A stretch of DNA of 64,000 bases. Source: Enoplosus armatus. Taxonomy: Eukaryota > Chordata > Actinopteri > Centrarchiformes > Enoplosidae. Of this stretch, positions 1 to 10,681 are shown piece after piece. Numbering within the stretch: position 1 is the first letter of the stretch; the number at the start of each line of letters is the position of its first letter. The stretch spans positions 23,825,048 through 23,889,047 of the forward strand of contig NC_092190.1 in NCBI RefSeq assembly GCF_043641665.1, in the 5' to 3' direction. The notes below the pieces were generated by a model that saw nothing but the letters and a program-made list of their open reading frames with translations, ran no database searches and was not told the DNA's origin. A program made the translations under genes and the position numbers.

Positions 1-366
1 GTCCAGCACACCCTGCAGGAGGAGGAGAAAGCTCTGGAGACGAGATGGGAGAATATGGAGAACAGACTTCTGGGGAAGGTGGACAAAAAGCCTAAAAGAC
101 CCTCTCTGAGGAGAAGATTCCTCCAGTTATTCAAGTGGAGTGGAGGAGAATTTGCCCCCCCACTCATCCTGCAAAAACACAGGCTTTGTTGTTTGATATA
201 TTATAAAATAATATTATATATGTTATATGTGGGGAAATATGTTTTGTGTAGTTACCATGTATATTCTGCTGTGTGCTCTGCACTCGATGGGAACTTGGGA
301 ATACTTGGTTCGGTGTCCTGTCCATTAACCCCCGGGTGGAACACGGGACAAGGAGGAGAACGCTAA
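1..366 (+). CDS. Possible partial last exon, coiled-coil/basic tail protein (unidentified)
   Basis: The frame beginning at base 1 is open for 121 codons and ends at TAA 364-366. It has no start in view, so it would be the 3' part of a gene entering from the left. The first 50 residues look like real protein: an acidic, heptad-like stretch (QEEEKALETRWENMENRLL), then a strongly basic patch (KKPKRPSLRRRFLQLFKW) at about residues 29-46. After about residue 56 the composition becomes AT-driven and hydrophobic (Y/L/C-rich) and is less convincing. The true reading may therefore end or splice near base 165, although I see no strong GT donor there. Charged coiled-coil tails of this kind occur at the C-termini of fish GIMAP/AIG1-type GTPases and many other proteins; I do not recognise the family. 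An AATAAA lies about 500 bp downstream. Confidence is limited because no acceptor or homology can be checked. Confidence 0.38.
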   Translation, partial: VQHTLQEEEKALETRWENMENRLLGKVDKKPKRPSLRRRFLQLFKWSGGEFAPPLILQKHRLCCLIYYKIILYMLYVGKYVLCSYHVYSAVCSALDGNLGILGSVSCPLTPGWNTGQGGER

Positions 367-404
367 AAATGGGTTATTGGACATCATTACACGAGGTCAG
401 AGGG

Positions 405-428
405 ACACACACACACACACACACACAA
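405..428. repeat. (AC)n microsatellite
   Basis: About 12 uninterrupted AC units lie within the possible 3' UTR of the left-edge exon. Confidence 0.95.
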
Positions 429-483
429 ACAAAGGGACATAATAACTATGCTGCCAGCTGAAAACAACAACAACTTAGAGTAG

Positions 484-513
484 AGAAAGTAAAAGAAAGT
501 AAAAGAAAGTAAA
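484..513. repeat. 10-bp tandem repeat x3 (GAAAGTAAAA)
   Basis: Three perfect head-to-tail copies of a purine-rich decamer lie in AT-rich sequence. Apart from this and the CA run, bases 367-863 show nothing recognisable. Confidence 0.9.
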
Positions 514-863
514 ACACAAAGTACTTCACATTGTAAATTAAGGAGCGCAATATAGGACATATGGTCCTGGTTAATACACATATACAAACCCATACAGACA
601 TAGACGTATCCACACTCACTTATTTGTTTGGTTACACGTCCAAAAAAAGGATTCAACATGTTTGCGTCTCTTTCGTTTGACCTGTTGTCGACCTCACAAT
701 GTTATTTTCAGAGCGGATGCAAATGAGTAAAACGTCTCCCTTTTTATAACCTCCCTTTATTACATTGAGGACAGTAGGGAGATGACAGGAAATGAGGGGA
801 GAGCACGGCCAGGGTCTTAACCCCCATGTTATTTACGGAGCACTTACTGAATGCTGTTGTTGG

Positions 864-869
864 AATAAA
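864..869 (+). terminator. Candidate polyadenylation signal AATAAA
   Basis: This is the first canonical AATAAA on the + strand after the stop at 366. T/GT-rich sequence (GTTTGTTCTTGTC) follows only about 70 bp later, farther than ideal. It would give a 3' UTR of about 500 nt. The assignment depends entirely on the left-edge exon being real. Confidence 0.25.
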
Positions 870-975
870 ACACACGATTTAATATCAATTGGACTTAAAG
901 CCTGTGCGCGACTCATACAAATTCTTCACTCTTGAGTTTGTTCTTGTCAGTCATTCCATTCCACAGTAATCAGCC

Positions 976-1260
976 GTGGCGGTTAATATCCCCCCAGATA
1001 TAAATCGGAAATTATCAGCAATAGATGAGCCCGTACCACTTTTTCATGGCTGTTATTCATGCCAATATAGAGAAATTGAATCTTTAAATAGCGTGTCATT
1101 ATGTTTCACGCGCCCAGCCCTGCACTTAGCTTACTTTATCTCGGTTATCGGGCCTCTCCCGTCTGCCCCGTTTGATCCCAGCCGGGACCTAGACACTGAC
1201 GATACCAATTAGCCTTGGTGGCATTTCCCCAGAAGTGCTTTGATCCGCCAGCCAACATTG
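976..1260. promoter_or_regulatory. Candidate conserved non-coding element
   Basis: About 285 bp are free of simple repeats, with several homeodomain-type cores (GGTTAATATC, CCAATTAGCC), GATA cores (AGATATAAATCGG, TTATCAGC, TTATCTC) and mixed, non-biased composition. This texture is typical of vertebrate developmental enhancers. It is inferred from texture and motifs only; no conservation data are available. Confidence 0.3.
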
Positions 1261-1655
1261 TTCCAACGCTGCCCCCCACCCACCCCCACCGCTTGTGTTG
1301 GTCGGATTGGACAGGCAATTGGCAGATGTCTTGACTGGCTAGTAACAGGCTAACAGGAAGTCTGGGAGGAACAAGGGTACATCACAAGCCAGTTGGTACA
1401 AGCGTGCGACCGCGATATGCTCACATACAGAGGAGTTGGAATCTGGGATTAGAGCCATTTATGAATTATGCAAATACACTTAACTGAACAGACTGATTCT
1501 TGACAGAAATGGAAATGTCAGTATTTCTTGTAGCAATGTCATATGAATGAGGAGCGAAAATCTGCCAACTGAAAATGGCCGCTCTTCCATCCGTCCATCC
1601 TCGCTCTCTTCATGCCTGATGTTACATTTATTCCACCTCCAACTAATTATCTCTA

Positions 1656-1670
1656 CCCCCCCCCCCCCCC
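1656..1670. repeat. Poly-C tract (C15)
   Basis: Uninterrupted run of 15 C residues inside a pyrimidine-rich stretch. Confidence 0.95.
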
Positions 1671-1675
1671 ACCCC

Positions 1676-1860
1676 TTTGCTGATGTCTACTACCAGGCCT
1701 GTCTCAATATGTCTGGCTTTTACGAGTCCACAGTGATTACAATCAAATATGCACGGCCCAGCTGGCTGGAGGCCCGCGCTCATAACCTTCGCCCATAACC
1801 TCCAAATGACGGCCCTTAAACTGGACCGTAAACACAGCCGTGTGGCCTGTTGGTGTAATC
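1676..1860. promoter_or_regulatory. Candidate conserved non-coding element
   Basis: Complex sequence between two homopolymer tracts. It contains GTGATTACAATCAAATATGC (a homeodomain/Pbx-like ATTACAATCA core) and two near-duplicate CATAACCT blocks (CTCATAACCTTCGCCCATAACCTCC). Inferred from texture only. Confidence 0.22.
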
Positions 1861-1950
1861 CTGGCAAAGGCAAACAAATTATATACACATATGCATACAT
1901 AAAAAACACTGGTCAGTGGAGGAAAAGTCCAGTTCTAACTTGCAATTACA

Positions 1951-1988
1951 TGGTGTGTCTGTGTGTGTGTGGGGGGGGGGGGGGGGGG
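1951..1988. repeat. Compound (TG)n-poly(G) tract, G18
   Basis: A short TGTGTCTGTG run passes directly into 18 consecutive G residues. Confidence 0.95.
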
Positions 1989-2161
1989 AGAGGGTCATCT
2001 TGACTCAGATGGACTGTGTCAGGCGAATGGAGAGTCGGCGACATGGTACAAATCCCATGGTCTAAAAACACAGCTCTTTAGGCTCCCGCGGGGAGCATTC
2101 ACAGGCGTATCGCCTTTCATGACACTTTTACAATGGAAGGATACAGATGTGCAGCTGCCGG

Positions 2162-2213
2162 GAGAGCAGTTCGGACCGCTAACCGAGGAGAGCAGTTCGG
2201 ACCGCTAACCGAG
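2162..2213. repeat. 26-bp perfect tandem duplication
   Basis: Two identical 26-bp units (GAGAGCAGTTCGGACCGCTA plus ACCGAG) lie head to tail. Perfect identity indicates a recent duplication. The unit contains a CGGACCG palindromic core. Confidence 0.97.
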
Positions 2214-3086
2214 GAATCCGGGTTAGTCTTATTGAAAGTCCCAGAGGATTCGACAGATTAAAGGTTTTTTAACCAGTAGTTGCATCTTTGCAAAGCCCAG
2301 CAGGTGTCAGGAGTTAGTTTGTTTCCTTGTTTCCCTCAAAAATGACAGTAGTCGCAGTAAATGCACTTTCAGAGAACGAGAGGATACCTGCATACTGGAG
2401 GTGTCCCCCCACCGAGTCCAATCTCATCTTAATAGGGCAGGTTGTAGCTTAAATGGTAAAATGGAAACTTTTTAATGCCAAATCCACTGTTTTTTTTGGA
2501 TTTCGCAAATGACATGTGCAGTCATTTGATGACAGTATAGATTGACCCCGGTCCCATTTTATATCAGTGACGTTAGAACTGTAAAGCTATTAATCTTTTC
2601 CTAATAAAATCCCATAATACTGTCCCAGGATGCCACAGTATTTTTTTCTTTTGGAATTTGTTATGAGGCCATGTTCAGGTTGCTCTTTAAAAGCTCCTAC
2701 CCCAACAGTGTTTTTCTCTTGTCTTACTGATGCGTGTGCTGAGCGCTGGTGTGTAACTCGGGTAACTCGCATCCCGATAAAACGAGCTGATGGAGGTGAG
2801 TTTGATCTTGATTTTGGACGTGTGTCCTCTTTAAAATCCCTTGAACTCGACATTGTGTTCTGCTCATTTGAAGGTACAAATGACCCGAGCAAGAGCAGTA
2901 ATTAGCGAATTGTGCACACAAATATATACAAAGTCGCCCCCCCCCACCCACACGCCCATAACACTTGAGAGGCTACATAAAAAATGTAATTGAAGTGCAC
3001 AGAAAAAAAAAACATAATTTTCCATCAGACTGAATTAAAGTGAAACAGCAGAATGAGGATGTAGACTGCTGCCAGGAGAGAGAGGT
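2214..3086. other. No recognisable feature
   Basis: Mixed AT-rich sequence. A GTGAGT after GATGGAG near 2795 resembles a splice donor, but no partner acceptor or recognisable peptide accompanies it. A short C9 run sits at 2937-2945. Confidence 0.5.
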
Positions 3087-3110
3087 GGGGGGGGGGGGGG
3101 GGGGGGGGGG
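3087..3110. repeat. Poly-G tract (G24)
   Basis: 24 consecutive G residues, followed by a GA-rich purine stretch (3119-3158). It is tied with 26234-26257 as the longest homopolymer in the window. Confidence 0.97.
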
Positions 3111-3224
3111 TGCATGACGAAGCAGGAAGAAGGAGGACGAAGAGAAGAAGAAAAGAGGGTATTCATAAATCAAAGTTGATGGGGGGGTATAAGGAGGGCC
3201 CCCACCGCACTGGCTGTCTCCCCC

Positions 3225-3330
3225 TTATATTACTTTAATTGAAGTCGTTTAATAATTCTGAAAGTATTTGGCCCTGAGCGTGCGCCACCCATAAATCCCC
3301 TCTTCTGTACACACGCTTAAGCTACACTTA
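3225..3330. promoter_or_regulatory. Candidate conserved non-coding element
   Basis: AT-rich block with TTTAATTGAAGTCG, GTTTAATAATTC and CCATAAATCC (a Hox/Cdx-type ATAAA core) and no simple repeats. Inferred from texture only. Confidence 0.25.
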
Positions 3331-3339
3331 ACATTCCTC

Positions 3340-3620
3340 CATGCTACTTAATCTTTCATCTTCTCATCCATCCCTCTCTGCCCCCCCTCCACCCCCCGTC
3401 TCTGTCTGTCTCTCCTCCCTCGAGTCGATCCCCTTTCAATCCTCCCTCTCCCCCTCTGTGTTTCCCACCCCCTCAGTCTCCTCCATCTTTCTTTTTTCCC
3501 TTTCTTTAATTATCAGTCTTGTCAACCTGTCCTCCGCTTGTTCTGTTTTGTCTCTCCAGGTCCTCGTTTCTGATCCTTCTGGTGGAGCTGTCCCTCTTGT
3601 CTCTCCCCTTCCCCCGCGTC
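3340..3620. repeat. Pyrimidine-rich tract (CT/CCT on + strand)
   Basis: About 280 bp of strongly strand-asymmetric C/T-rich sequence with few purines. It contains acceptor-like YAG sites, such as TCTCTCCAG at 3559, but no convincing exon follows. Confidence 0.7.
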
Positions 3621-3785
3621 ATTGCGTTTAACCTGGGGGGGGGGGCAGTGTTTTACCTGCCAGGATGCATGTGCAAAGGTGGAGGCCAATTATTTGCCCG
3701 GCCCTTTCTCCCCTCGTCCCAAACCACAAGCAGACGGCAGCCGTGTTGCAGTAAACGGCACGAGTTGTAATTTTCCACATCTACA
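3621..3785. promoter_or_regulatory. Candidate conserved non-coding element
   Basis: Complex sequence with AGGCCAATTATTTGCC (CCAAT plus homeodomain core), a bHLH-like CANNTG site and AAACCACAAGC (a Runx-like ACCACA core), between a G-run (3637-3646) and a short CA run. Inferred from texture only. Confidence 0.25.
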
Positions 3786-4207
3786 CACACACACGCTTAC
3801 CAAACCCCCCCGTCTCCGGAAAATAATGTTCGTAAACTGCTCAGCTAATTTGCAAACATGTTTAGTGGGAAACGTAATGCCAGCCAGTTTCCAATTTTGA
3901 TTAACCGGTAGGAGACGTGTTCCGGTCGCCGTCCGGCTGTTGTTGGTGCAGAGCAGGAAGCGTGGCCAGAAGGCTGCAGGTGAAGGAGCTCCAACGTGCT
4001 CACAAGCTCAGAGGAGCGCGCATCCAGCCATCCACCTGAACCTCTGACTGGAATCAGGTTCCCTCTGCAACACATCTGGCAAAGCAAATTTACTGCGAGT
4101 CCGTCTTGTTTTAGTTATTCTGTCAAAGGAGTGAGTACGGTAATATTTTCTTATTGCAAACAAATCACATGAAAAGACCCAAACCAACAAGGAACATACC
4201 CGACTAA

Positions 4208-4210
<3 letters not shown>

Positions 4211-4238
<28 letters not shown>
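4211..4238. repeat. (GT)14 microsatellite
   Basis: Perfect GT repeat of 28 bp. Confidence 0.97.
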
Positions 4239-5113
4239 CCAAAGCCTGACCAGTCTTCGTCCTCTGTGCTGTAGAGCTCCACCCGACAGTCGCATTGGCT
4301 GACGCGTTCCTTTGATAGAATGAATAAAACCAGTTTGTGTAAAAGAATCTACTTTTTTCTTTTTTAAACCGGAGAATGTGTATTACACTTTATTCTTTCT
4401 GGAAATCCTTGAAAAAAGTTGAATTTTCTACTTCGCGACTACTTTTTCGTGCGTGGAGAAATGAATATTTATTGACTTGAGTTTGACTGCAGTGTAGTTT
4501 ATAAACTGTTTATAAGTTTGACACATGTGCATGACCACAGTGACTTCTGTCAGTGTTGCGACTCTAAATCATGCTTATTATCCCAGCCGCACACACACAC
4601 ACACACACACAATCATACACACTATCCTTAAACACACACATTCCTCAGCACTCCTTGTTACTGTCTCAGAGGCACGTTTCATTGAGATGTAAATAAATCC
4701 ACGATCAAGTCCATACTGTCATTCAAAAACGATTAAAAAAGTAATATAAATAAGATGTTAAAATGGGTAACATTGATTAAAAAAAGTGTTTAAAATACAC
4801 CACTTTAAAATAATGTTTCATAATATAAGTGTTCAGAATGTAGCGCTCTATAAGTGAGTAAAGTGAGTAAAATGTGTTTTATTTTGAAGGGCATAACCGC
4901 AGCATTATGGGTATGGATCCAACATGGATGCAGGGGGAAGATATATATATACATATATATCTTCTGTAGCCCGATACCAGACAGATCAATAAACTCTCAC
5001 AGCCCGGCCTCAGTGAGCTGGACAAAAGATGGGAGAGCACGCGAGATGTAAAGTCGTTTCAACAGTATTTTATCTGAAGCTGCAGTCTGTCAGTCAGCGG
5101 TGGGTGCAGTGTT
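4239..5113. other. AT-rich sequence with two short microsatellites
   Basis: Contains (CA)n at 4590-4611 and an imperfect (AT)n at 4941-4960. The rest is AT-rich with no gene, RNA or transposon I recognise. Confidence 0.6.
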
Positions 5114-5483
5114 GTCCTGTTCACACCTGGTATCAACATGCGTCCCAGATGATCCGATCACGCCTGGACAGCTCTGATACCAGGCGTGAACGCACCCCAG
5201 ACTCATAGAGGACGCATTGAGATCTGACCGCTACACATCACGCTTCACCGGAATCAGTGAATAAAGCCGAGTTTTTGTACAGTAATCAGTGAGCCCTCAG
5301 AAACACTCGTTTTTCCAACCTAATTCTTGTCTAATTTGTGGTCTGATAAACACTAAGTTCATCAAATAAAGGTTGAAAACAACAACATATTTGCTCTTTG
5401 CAAACTGAAGTTATTTGTGTTTATTTGCATATAGAGCGGGGGGGAAGTGAGATCCGCATGTTGATGCCAGGTGTGAACGGGAC
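5114..5483. mobile_element. TIR transposon relic, family F1 copy 1
   Basis: The ends form inverted repeats. The left end 5116-5142 (CCTGTTCACACCTGGTATCA...) matches the reverse complement of the right end 5455-5481 at 25 of 27 positions, and the match extends to 5114 and 5483. At 370 bp with no coding capacity it is a non-autonomous (MITE-like) DNA transposon. An internal subterminal copy of the end motif (GATACCAGGCGTGAACGC) lies near 5180. Related copies are at 38.3 and 51.5 kb. I recognise the end motif as a frequent teleost dispersed repeat, but I do not assign a superfamily. No clear target-site duplication is seen. Confidence 0.85.
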
Positions 5484-6059
5484 CAGAGAGAGGAGGCAGC
5501 CTGAATAACCTCCAGGTGCAAGACACCATGTTATAGACGGCTCCGCCCATCTCGGCAGAGTCAGAGGCTGTCACTGAACAATGTCAGTAACCATTAACAG
5601 TAACAATAGAGCTGCATGATGATGCACACCCACACACAGGTGGGAAGTGTGTGTGACACAGAGAGACAGAGGCGGGGGATGTTTATGAGATATTTTAAAA
5701 AAGTATACACTGTTTGGCAGCACTTCAGGCCCGAGAGAGCTTTGGAGCGTTAGCTTAGCATTGGGTTCGTCTTGCTTTCAACTCCGTTTCAAATGTCAGA
5801 TTTAGTTTCATTGAATTGTTTCTCCCCCTTCCCCTGCATGGCATCAGCCAAGACACTGACAAGTAACTTTGGGTCGCACCTAAACCCCTGGGGGGTTTAC
5901 CCCCCCCACACTCACAGCCCTAGGAGAATTACACACAACCATTAGAGACTTGTCTTTTTTCCCTTTGTCTAAAGTCCTAAATCTGCATCCACACAGAGAA
6001 ACGATTGAGTTGAGCCCACGTTGGACGGGACCCGACCTTTTTTGCGCTTGCAGACTAAA
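5484..6059. other. No recognisable feature
   Basis: Mixed sequence with short C/G runs; no supported gene or repeat. Confidence 0.5.
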
Positions 6060-6250
6060 CGTCAAGATATTTTAAACGCGTCGGCCTCTTTTTCTTTTCT
6101 TTTTTTTCCTGCTCTTGAAATATGCCAGCGCGTGGGGCTTTGGAGGAGGATTATCCCATATCTAGCTGAGTGGGAGTTCTTGACTCAAGCCCATCGCACG
6201 TCGCCGTGGCAAGATCGGGTCCAGCTGCTGACGTGACGACGAATTTCAGA
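6060..6250. promoter_or_regulatory. Candidate conserved non-coding element
   Basis: After a T-rich run comes GGAGGATTATCCCATATCTAG (a bicoid/Otx-like GGATTATCC core), then GTCCAGCTGCTGACGTGACG (an E-box CAGCTG and a CRE-like TGACGTGA). Dense motifs and no simple repeat make it enhancer-like. Inferred only. Confidence 0.27.
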
Positions 6251-6641
6251 GGTTTGTTCATCTTTGGTGTTGGGTTATATACTCAGGTTAAAATGCTGCA
6301 GTCACATAAAATGTGTCGGCCCACACCATTAAGTTCCTTTTAAGAGGGTTATTCTCAGTCGCTGCTGACTTACATACTCCTGCTGCAGCGACAGCCTCAG
6401 TGCGCAAACAAGACCTTTAGCCCACACACTGACCTAACTAACCAAACTTCCTCCTTGTTCCAAAATAGGCACTATAATAGAGACTGTGTCCGTCTTATTT
6501 TGGGGGGGAAAAAAACTGTGACCACACCTATCCGGGGTTTTTTTTTTCCTTGTAGGAGAGAAAAACTCTTTTTTAGAAGAAAGATCCCTGGAAGAAGTAC
6601 AGATTTTCAAATATGTCGTTTTACATTTCATCAGCCAACTT

Positions 6642-6678
<37 letters not shown>

Positions 6679-6682
6679 TATT
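6642..6682. repeat. Poly-A followed by (TA)n
   Basis: A15 passes into about 13 TA units. Confidence 0.95.
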
Positions 6683-8278
6683 TGGAGGTCCATTTATCTT
6701 AAATGTGTGGGGTGTGCATTAGGCCCTCACCTATGGGGGGGGGAAGAAGTATCAAGAATTGATGAATAAGTCACAGCGCTCTTACTTGAAGCCCTTCTCC
6801 TGCACCTCTGCGTGGAGCAGTGCATTTAGTTCACACCTTGAACTAAATACGCCGCCGCCATTATTCCCTCAAGTCAGGGAGATGAAAAGAAAAGGGGAAA
6901 AAATGGACTCGGGAGCCGGACGGTGCTGTGAACCGTGGCCCTCACGCTGTGCTGAAGTATTCATCCATCGGAAGTGGAAGGTAAAATGGCTCCTCCATTC
7001 AACGCCGGCACCCAAGGGCCTTTGTCCTCCATATTTTTCACACTTTCACACTCAATTTTTTTGCCTGTAAGAATTTTGGTCTTTTTCACTCTCCATCCAC
7101 AACCCACCTGCCGTCTTTCAGCCCTATCATTACGTAGTTCCAGATACTGCTCACAAAGTGCTTTAGCGCCGCTGGATACCAGAGGAAGGGCAGCTTAGAT
7201 GGACTGTAATAGTCCAATCCTTCTCCGACTCGGGGGGAGCTGAAGTCTTCGCCTCACTCAGAGAGACGGAATATGTGAGTCCTTCATTTAAACCAACAGC
7301 GGTGTTTTTCTCCGGGGCGACGTGAGGTTTGATGTGGAAGAAGCGCAAGGCATGCTGCGGGCAGACGGCATGCCAGGTTTAATTGTGAAGCACCTTTCGT
7401 GAACAATTCAAAGCGCTTTCCACAAGACAGAGAGAAGCGCAGGGCAACGAGGGGGTGAAGCAGAAAAAGTACAAGAGTAGAAATGCATGATCGCAGTCCG
7501 ATTGAATAAAAAGGCAGTGGCGAAGAAAAAGTGACTGGACAGACCAGGGGGAGCATCAGACGCAAACCGCTCGGTGCTTCTTTACAAACCAACGGTTATT
7601 CTTTTTCTGTTTTTCAGAGAGACCCGTGAAGACACGACTTGAGATAAAAGCGCGGTGGAGCCTCTCTGAGGTGCCAGCCATTTCATTTTAAGCATTTTAA
7701 TTTTTAATGTAATCGGATTATATTTGTTCATCAACTCTTTATTATGAGGGGATTAAAGGTGAACACCAACTTTGAATTATTCTGTTTTGGTGCCAAAAAC
7801 AACAACTTTGTCGTTAGAATTTGTCCAACTGGAGAGAATTTTGTGCATCCAATCATCAACTATATGGCACCATAGCCACTTGGTACTGTGCATTATGACA
7901 GCTTGACTACGCAGTGTGAATGCATGCTGAGGAACTCGATAAATCACACTTTAAATACTAATCATCGTCATATAAAGCATGATATAATACTGTTTATTAA
8001 GGGTGGCACAGTAAAGAAACTGAAGTCTGAAGCAGAGAGAGACCAAACAACAAGGGAGTGTCTCCAGAGAGCAGCTGAGCCCAGAGAAGTGAGAGAATGT
8101 ACCCGTTCCCCTTATCTTGTAATCTATCTGAGCTTTTAAAAAGTGTTTGCTATTCTACTCTTCTACCCCCCCGCCCCCCCCCCTTCTCTCCACACCTCCC
8201 GGCCTGGCTGTCAGTCAGCGGTCAACACAGACAGGAAACTGTTGAGAGCCAGGATCCTGTGTTTCCTTGTAACAGATT
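6683..8278. other. No recognisable feature
   Basis: About 1.6 kb of mixed sequence. Short C-runs occur near 8166-8181, and AT-rich sequence lies at 7680-7990. Open frames here are short and carry no recognisable motifs. Confidence 0.5.
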
Positions 8279-8297
8279 GGGGGGGGGGGGGGGGGGG
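8279..8297. repeat. Poly-G tract (G19)
   Basis: 19 consecutive G residues. A C9 run follows at about 8322-8330, so the pair could form a G:C hairpin in single strands. Confidence 0.95.
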
Positions 8298-9430
8298 TAA
8301 AGCATTAGAACACACACAGCCCCCCCCCCACCTTGGAACGTATGCATATGGCTGCATGGGAACCACGCTTCCTTCACGCCAGTGGGATTTCACAGTAAAC
8401 ATTGAGGTCTGCGTCAGCATTACACGGAGGCATCGTGTAATTAATGAATTTCCCCGAGTTTGATTTCTCAGGAGGGTTTTTTTGCTGAAAACACTTGAGC
8501 CCCAGAATAAAAAGGTGGGTGTGGGGGGGTGGATTTTTACAGATTTTTACCTCCTGATTTAGCAAGTTCCCCCCCCTGTTCAGTGGAACTAGAGGTTACA
8601 ATACATAAATAAAACGCGAAAAAAGTGTCAAAATCAGCTGTAATTACGAAATAAAGACTTTCATTTTGATGCATGACTTTTGGCAGACGGTGAATAGTTT
8701 GTTCAGGTTCCAGCTCACCAATAACGCCTGCAATTAAAAGCACATTCTAGTGAAAAAGTGTCCATTGTTGGGAGGGCACGGGTGGACATCAAGCTGTATT
8801 TGCCAAGCAAAAAGTCTGCAAGCTTGCATCTACATTGATAGAGTCAATGGTTGATGTCATACCATGAGTGTGGCTGAGCACCAGTGGAACACTGGGGGGG
8901 GGGGGGCCCAGTCGTGAGACTAAACATAACACAAGGTAGAGCTTTACTTCCAGGCGGTAATCAGGCAACACCCAGTCATTTGGGCCAGAGTGAACACAGA
9001 GTGTGGAAACAGTGTGGATCAAGTATCTAATTACTACATGTACTGAAGTGCCCGCGTGAAAAAAACATCACGGACCCGATATCCAATAGACACATTTTCC
9101 ACACGCAAACAGTCGAGGGGGAAATTGTCCGCGACGGTCTACGAAATGCCTCCGACGTGAATCAGAAGTGCAAAAACGCCGTTAAAACAAAACAAAACAG
9201 AAGAGAAACTTGACTTTGTACGTGACTTTTCACTATCGCAAATCTGACATGTGGAGGGTTTTGACCCATAACATCCCAAGCTACGTTTACATAAAACCAA
9301 CCCCAAAAGCGAAGTTGCTCCCGGCGCGCAAGGTCACCAACCCGGAATAGCTAAATGTTTTATATCAATATCTTTATATTGACAATTGATCAAAATGACT
9401 AGGTGTTATTTCACGTTGACAAACCCACAG
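8298..9430. other. No recognisable gene; G-runs
   Basis: Contains a G12 run at about 8895-8906 and otherwise mixed sequence. Nothing else is supported. Confidence 0.5.
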
Positions 9431-9625
9431 AGAATTATCACCTGAATCCGACAGACCGAGTCAGCGACTAGCTGGCTAACATAGTGGAGCATTTAGCTAA
9501 AGAGCCAGCTCAGGAGTTGCGTGGGGGCCGAAACAGAGCTAAAAGGAGAGTGAATGTTGTATTTAGGTTCGCCGAGTGGCCAGAAACATGACGCCGACAT
9601 GAAATCTTAATATGGCCTTTGGTTT
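9431..9625. mobile_element. Dispersed teleost repeat fragment
   Basis: The stretch GACTAGCTGGCTAACATAGT, followed by GGAGCATTTAGC...AAAGAGCCAG, AAACAGAGCTAAAAGGAGAG and GTGGCCAGAAACATGACGCC, corresponds to a repeat I recall as very common in percomorph genomes. No coding capacity or intact ends are visible. The family name is not assigned; recognition is from memory and should be confirmed by repeat masking. Confidence 0.55.
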
Positions 9626-9859
9626 TTCCTGGTTAAAATGGCATCAAAGCTTGATTCTTCTGGTCTTGAAGAATCACAGCAGCGGTTTTAGCCGTGTGAC
9701 TCCGGAGATAACGACATCTGCCATCCACAGTTTCTGGTCACAAGAACCAACGTGAAATCATATGTCGCTACAACGCATGTTTTCCGGAAAGACAGACTGC
9801 AGCATGGAGGTCCGGAGCCTGGTCCCCGCCATCGTGCCTCGGTACCTCGTCCTGTGCCG

Positions 9860-10150
9860 AATCAATATTCAAGGTATGCCGTCCCCTATCTGATTGCTCC
9901 AGTGGAGCAGTTCACTTGTTAAGCCTGTTAGTGAGAGCCTGCAGATGCATAGGATGATACAGGCACAATCACAGAACAGGCGCCTCCGCATGCAGCGCCA
10001 CTTCAAGTGCTGATTACTTTCATTACAGGGGAGTAATTAGCACCTGAAGAGGAAAAGGCAGGTTCAGAGATGCGATCCCCAGGTGATTTTAAAGAGTTAG
10101 TTTAATCTCACCGGGGCTGGAATAAATTTAGAGTTCTCGAAAGGGGAGGA
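9860..10150. promoter_or_regulatory. Candidate conserved non-coding element
   Basis: About 290 bp without simple repeats. It contains AATCAATATTC, TCACTTGTTAAG, GCTGATTACTTTCATTACAG, GAGTAATTAGCACC and AGTTAGTTTAATCTC, so several homeodomain ATTA/TAAT cores sit close together. Inferred from texture and motifs. Confidence 0.33.
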
Positions 10151-10389
10151 GGTTCTTATCCGAGCTGACACACAAAATACAAATACATCCACAGCAATAA
10201 GAGGACTAACTGATCAACCGCTCTATATCTACATCTAAGATTTCAAGCTACATTCAGATGCAGTAACCCCACCCTATGGTCCACTATAGGGATGTCCGAA
10301 ATCACATTACAGGATTCTGAATATGGGAGATTTATAAAGGTAAGAGGGATATATAAATGTGTGCACCCCCCAGACCTATTTTCTAATTT

Positions 10390-10681
10390 TCAGGTTATAA
10401 TGCCAGTGCTGTTCGATTGGACATAGTCTACCTCACTATTACTTACTTAATCTTAAATGTGCAATACATACATATATAGATAAACATATACATTGCTGTT
10501 GTATATATTTTAACTAAATACTGTAAATATGTATATTTTTATTTTCTATTTCTTATTTTTTTATATTTTGTACATACTTTTATTTCTAAATTTATGCTGC
10601 TTTCTAAGCTTGAATGGGAGCACCGGGACTGTACAATTCCCCCCCGAGGATCAAGAAAGTATTTCTGATTCTGATAGTAGT
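10390..10681 (+). mobile_element. LINE-type retrotransposon 3' tail
   Basis: A T/A-rich stretch (TTTTATTTTCTATTTC and similar) is followed by GGGACTGTACAATTCCCCCC, then GAGGATCAAGAAAGTATTTC and TGATTCTGATAG. This matches the usual 3' end of fish CR1/L2/Rex-like non-LTR elements, whose tails read ...ATCAATAAAGTATTTCTGATTCTGATTC. Only the 3' end is present (5'-truncated), as is common after incomplete reverse transcription. The upstream border is uncertain. Confidence 0.65.
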
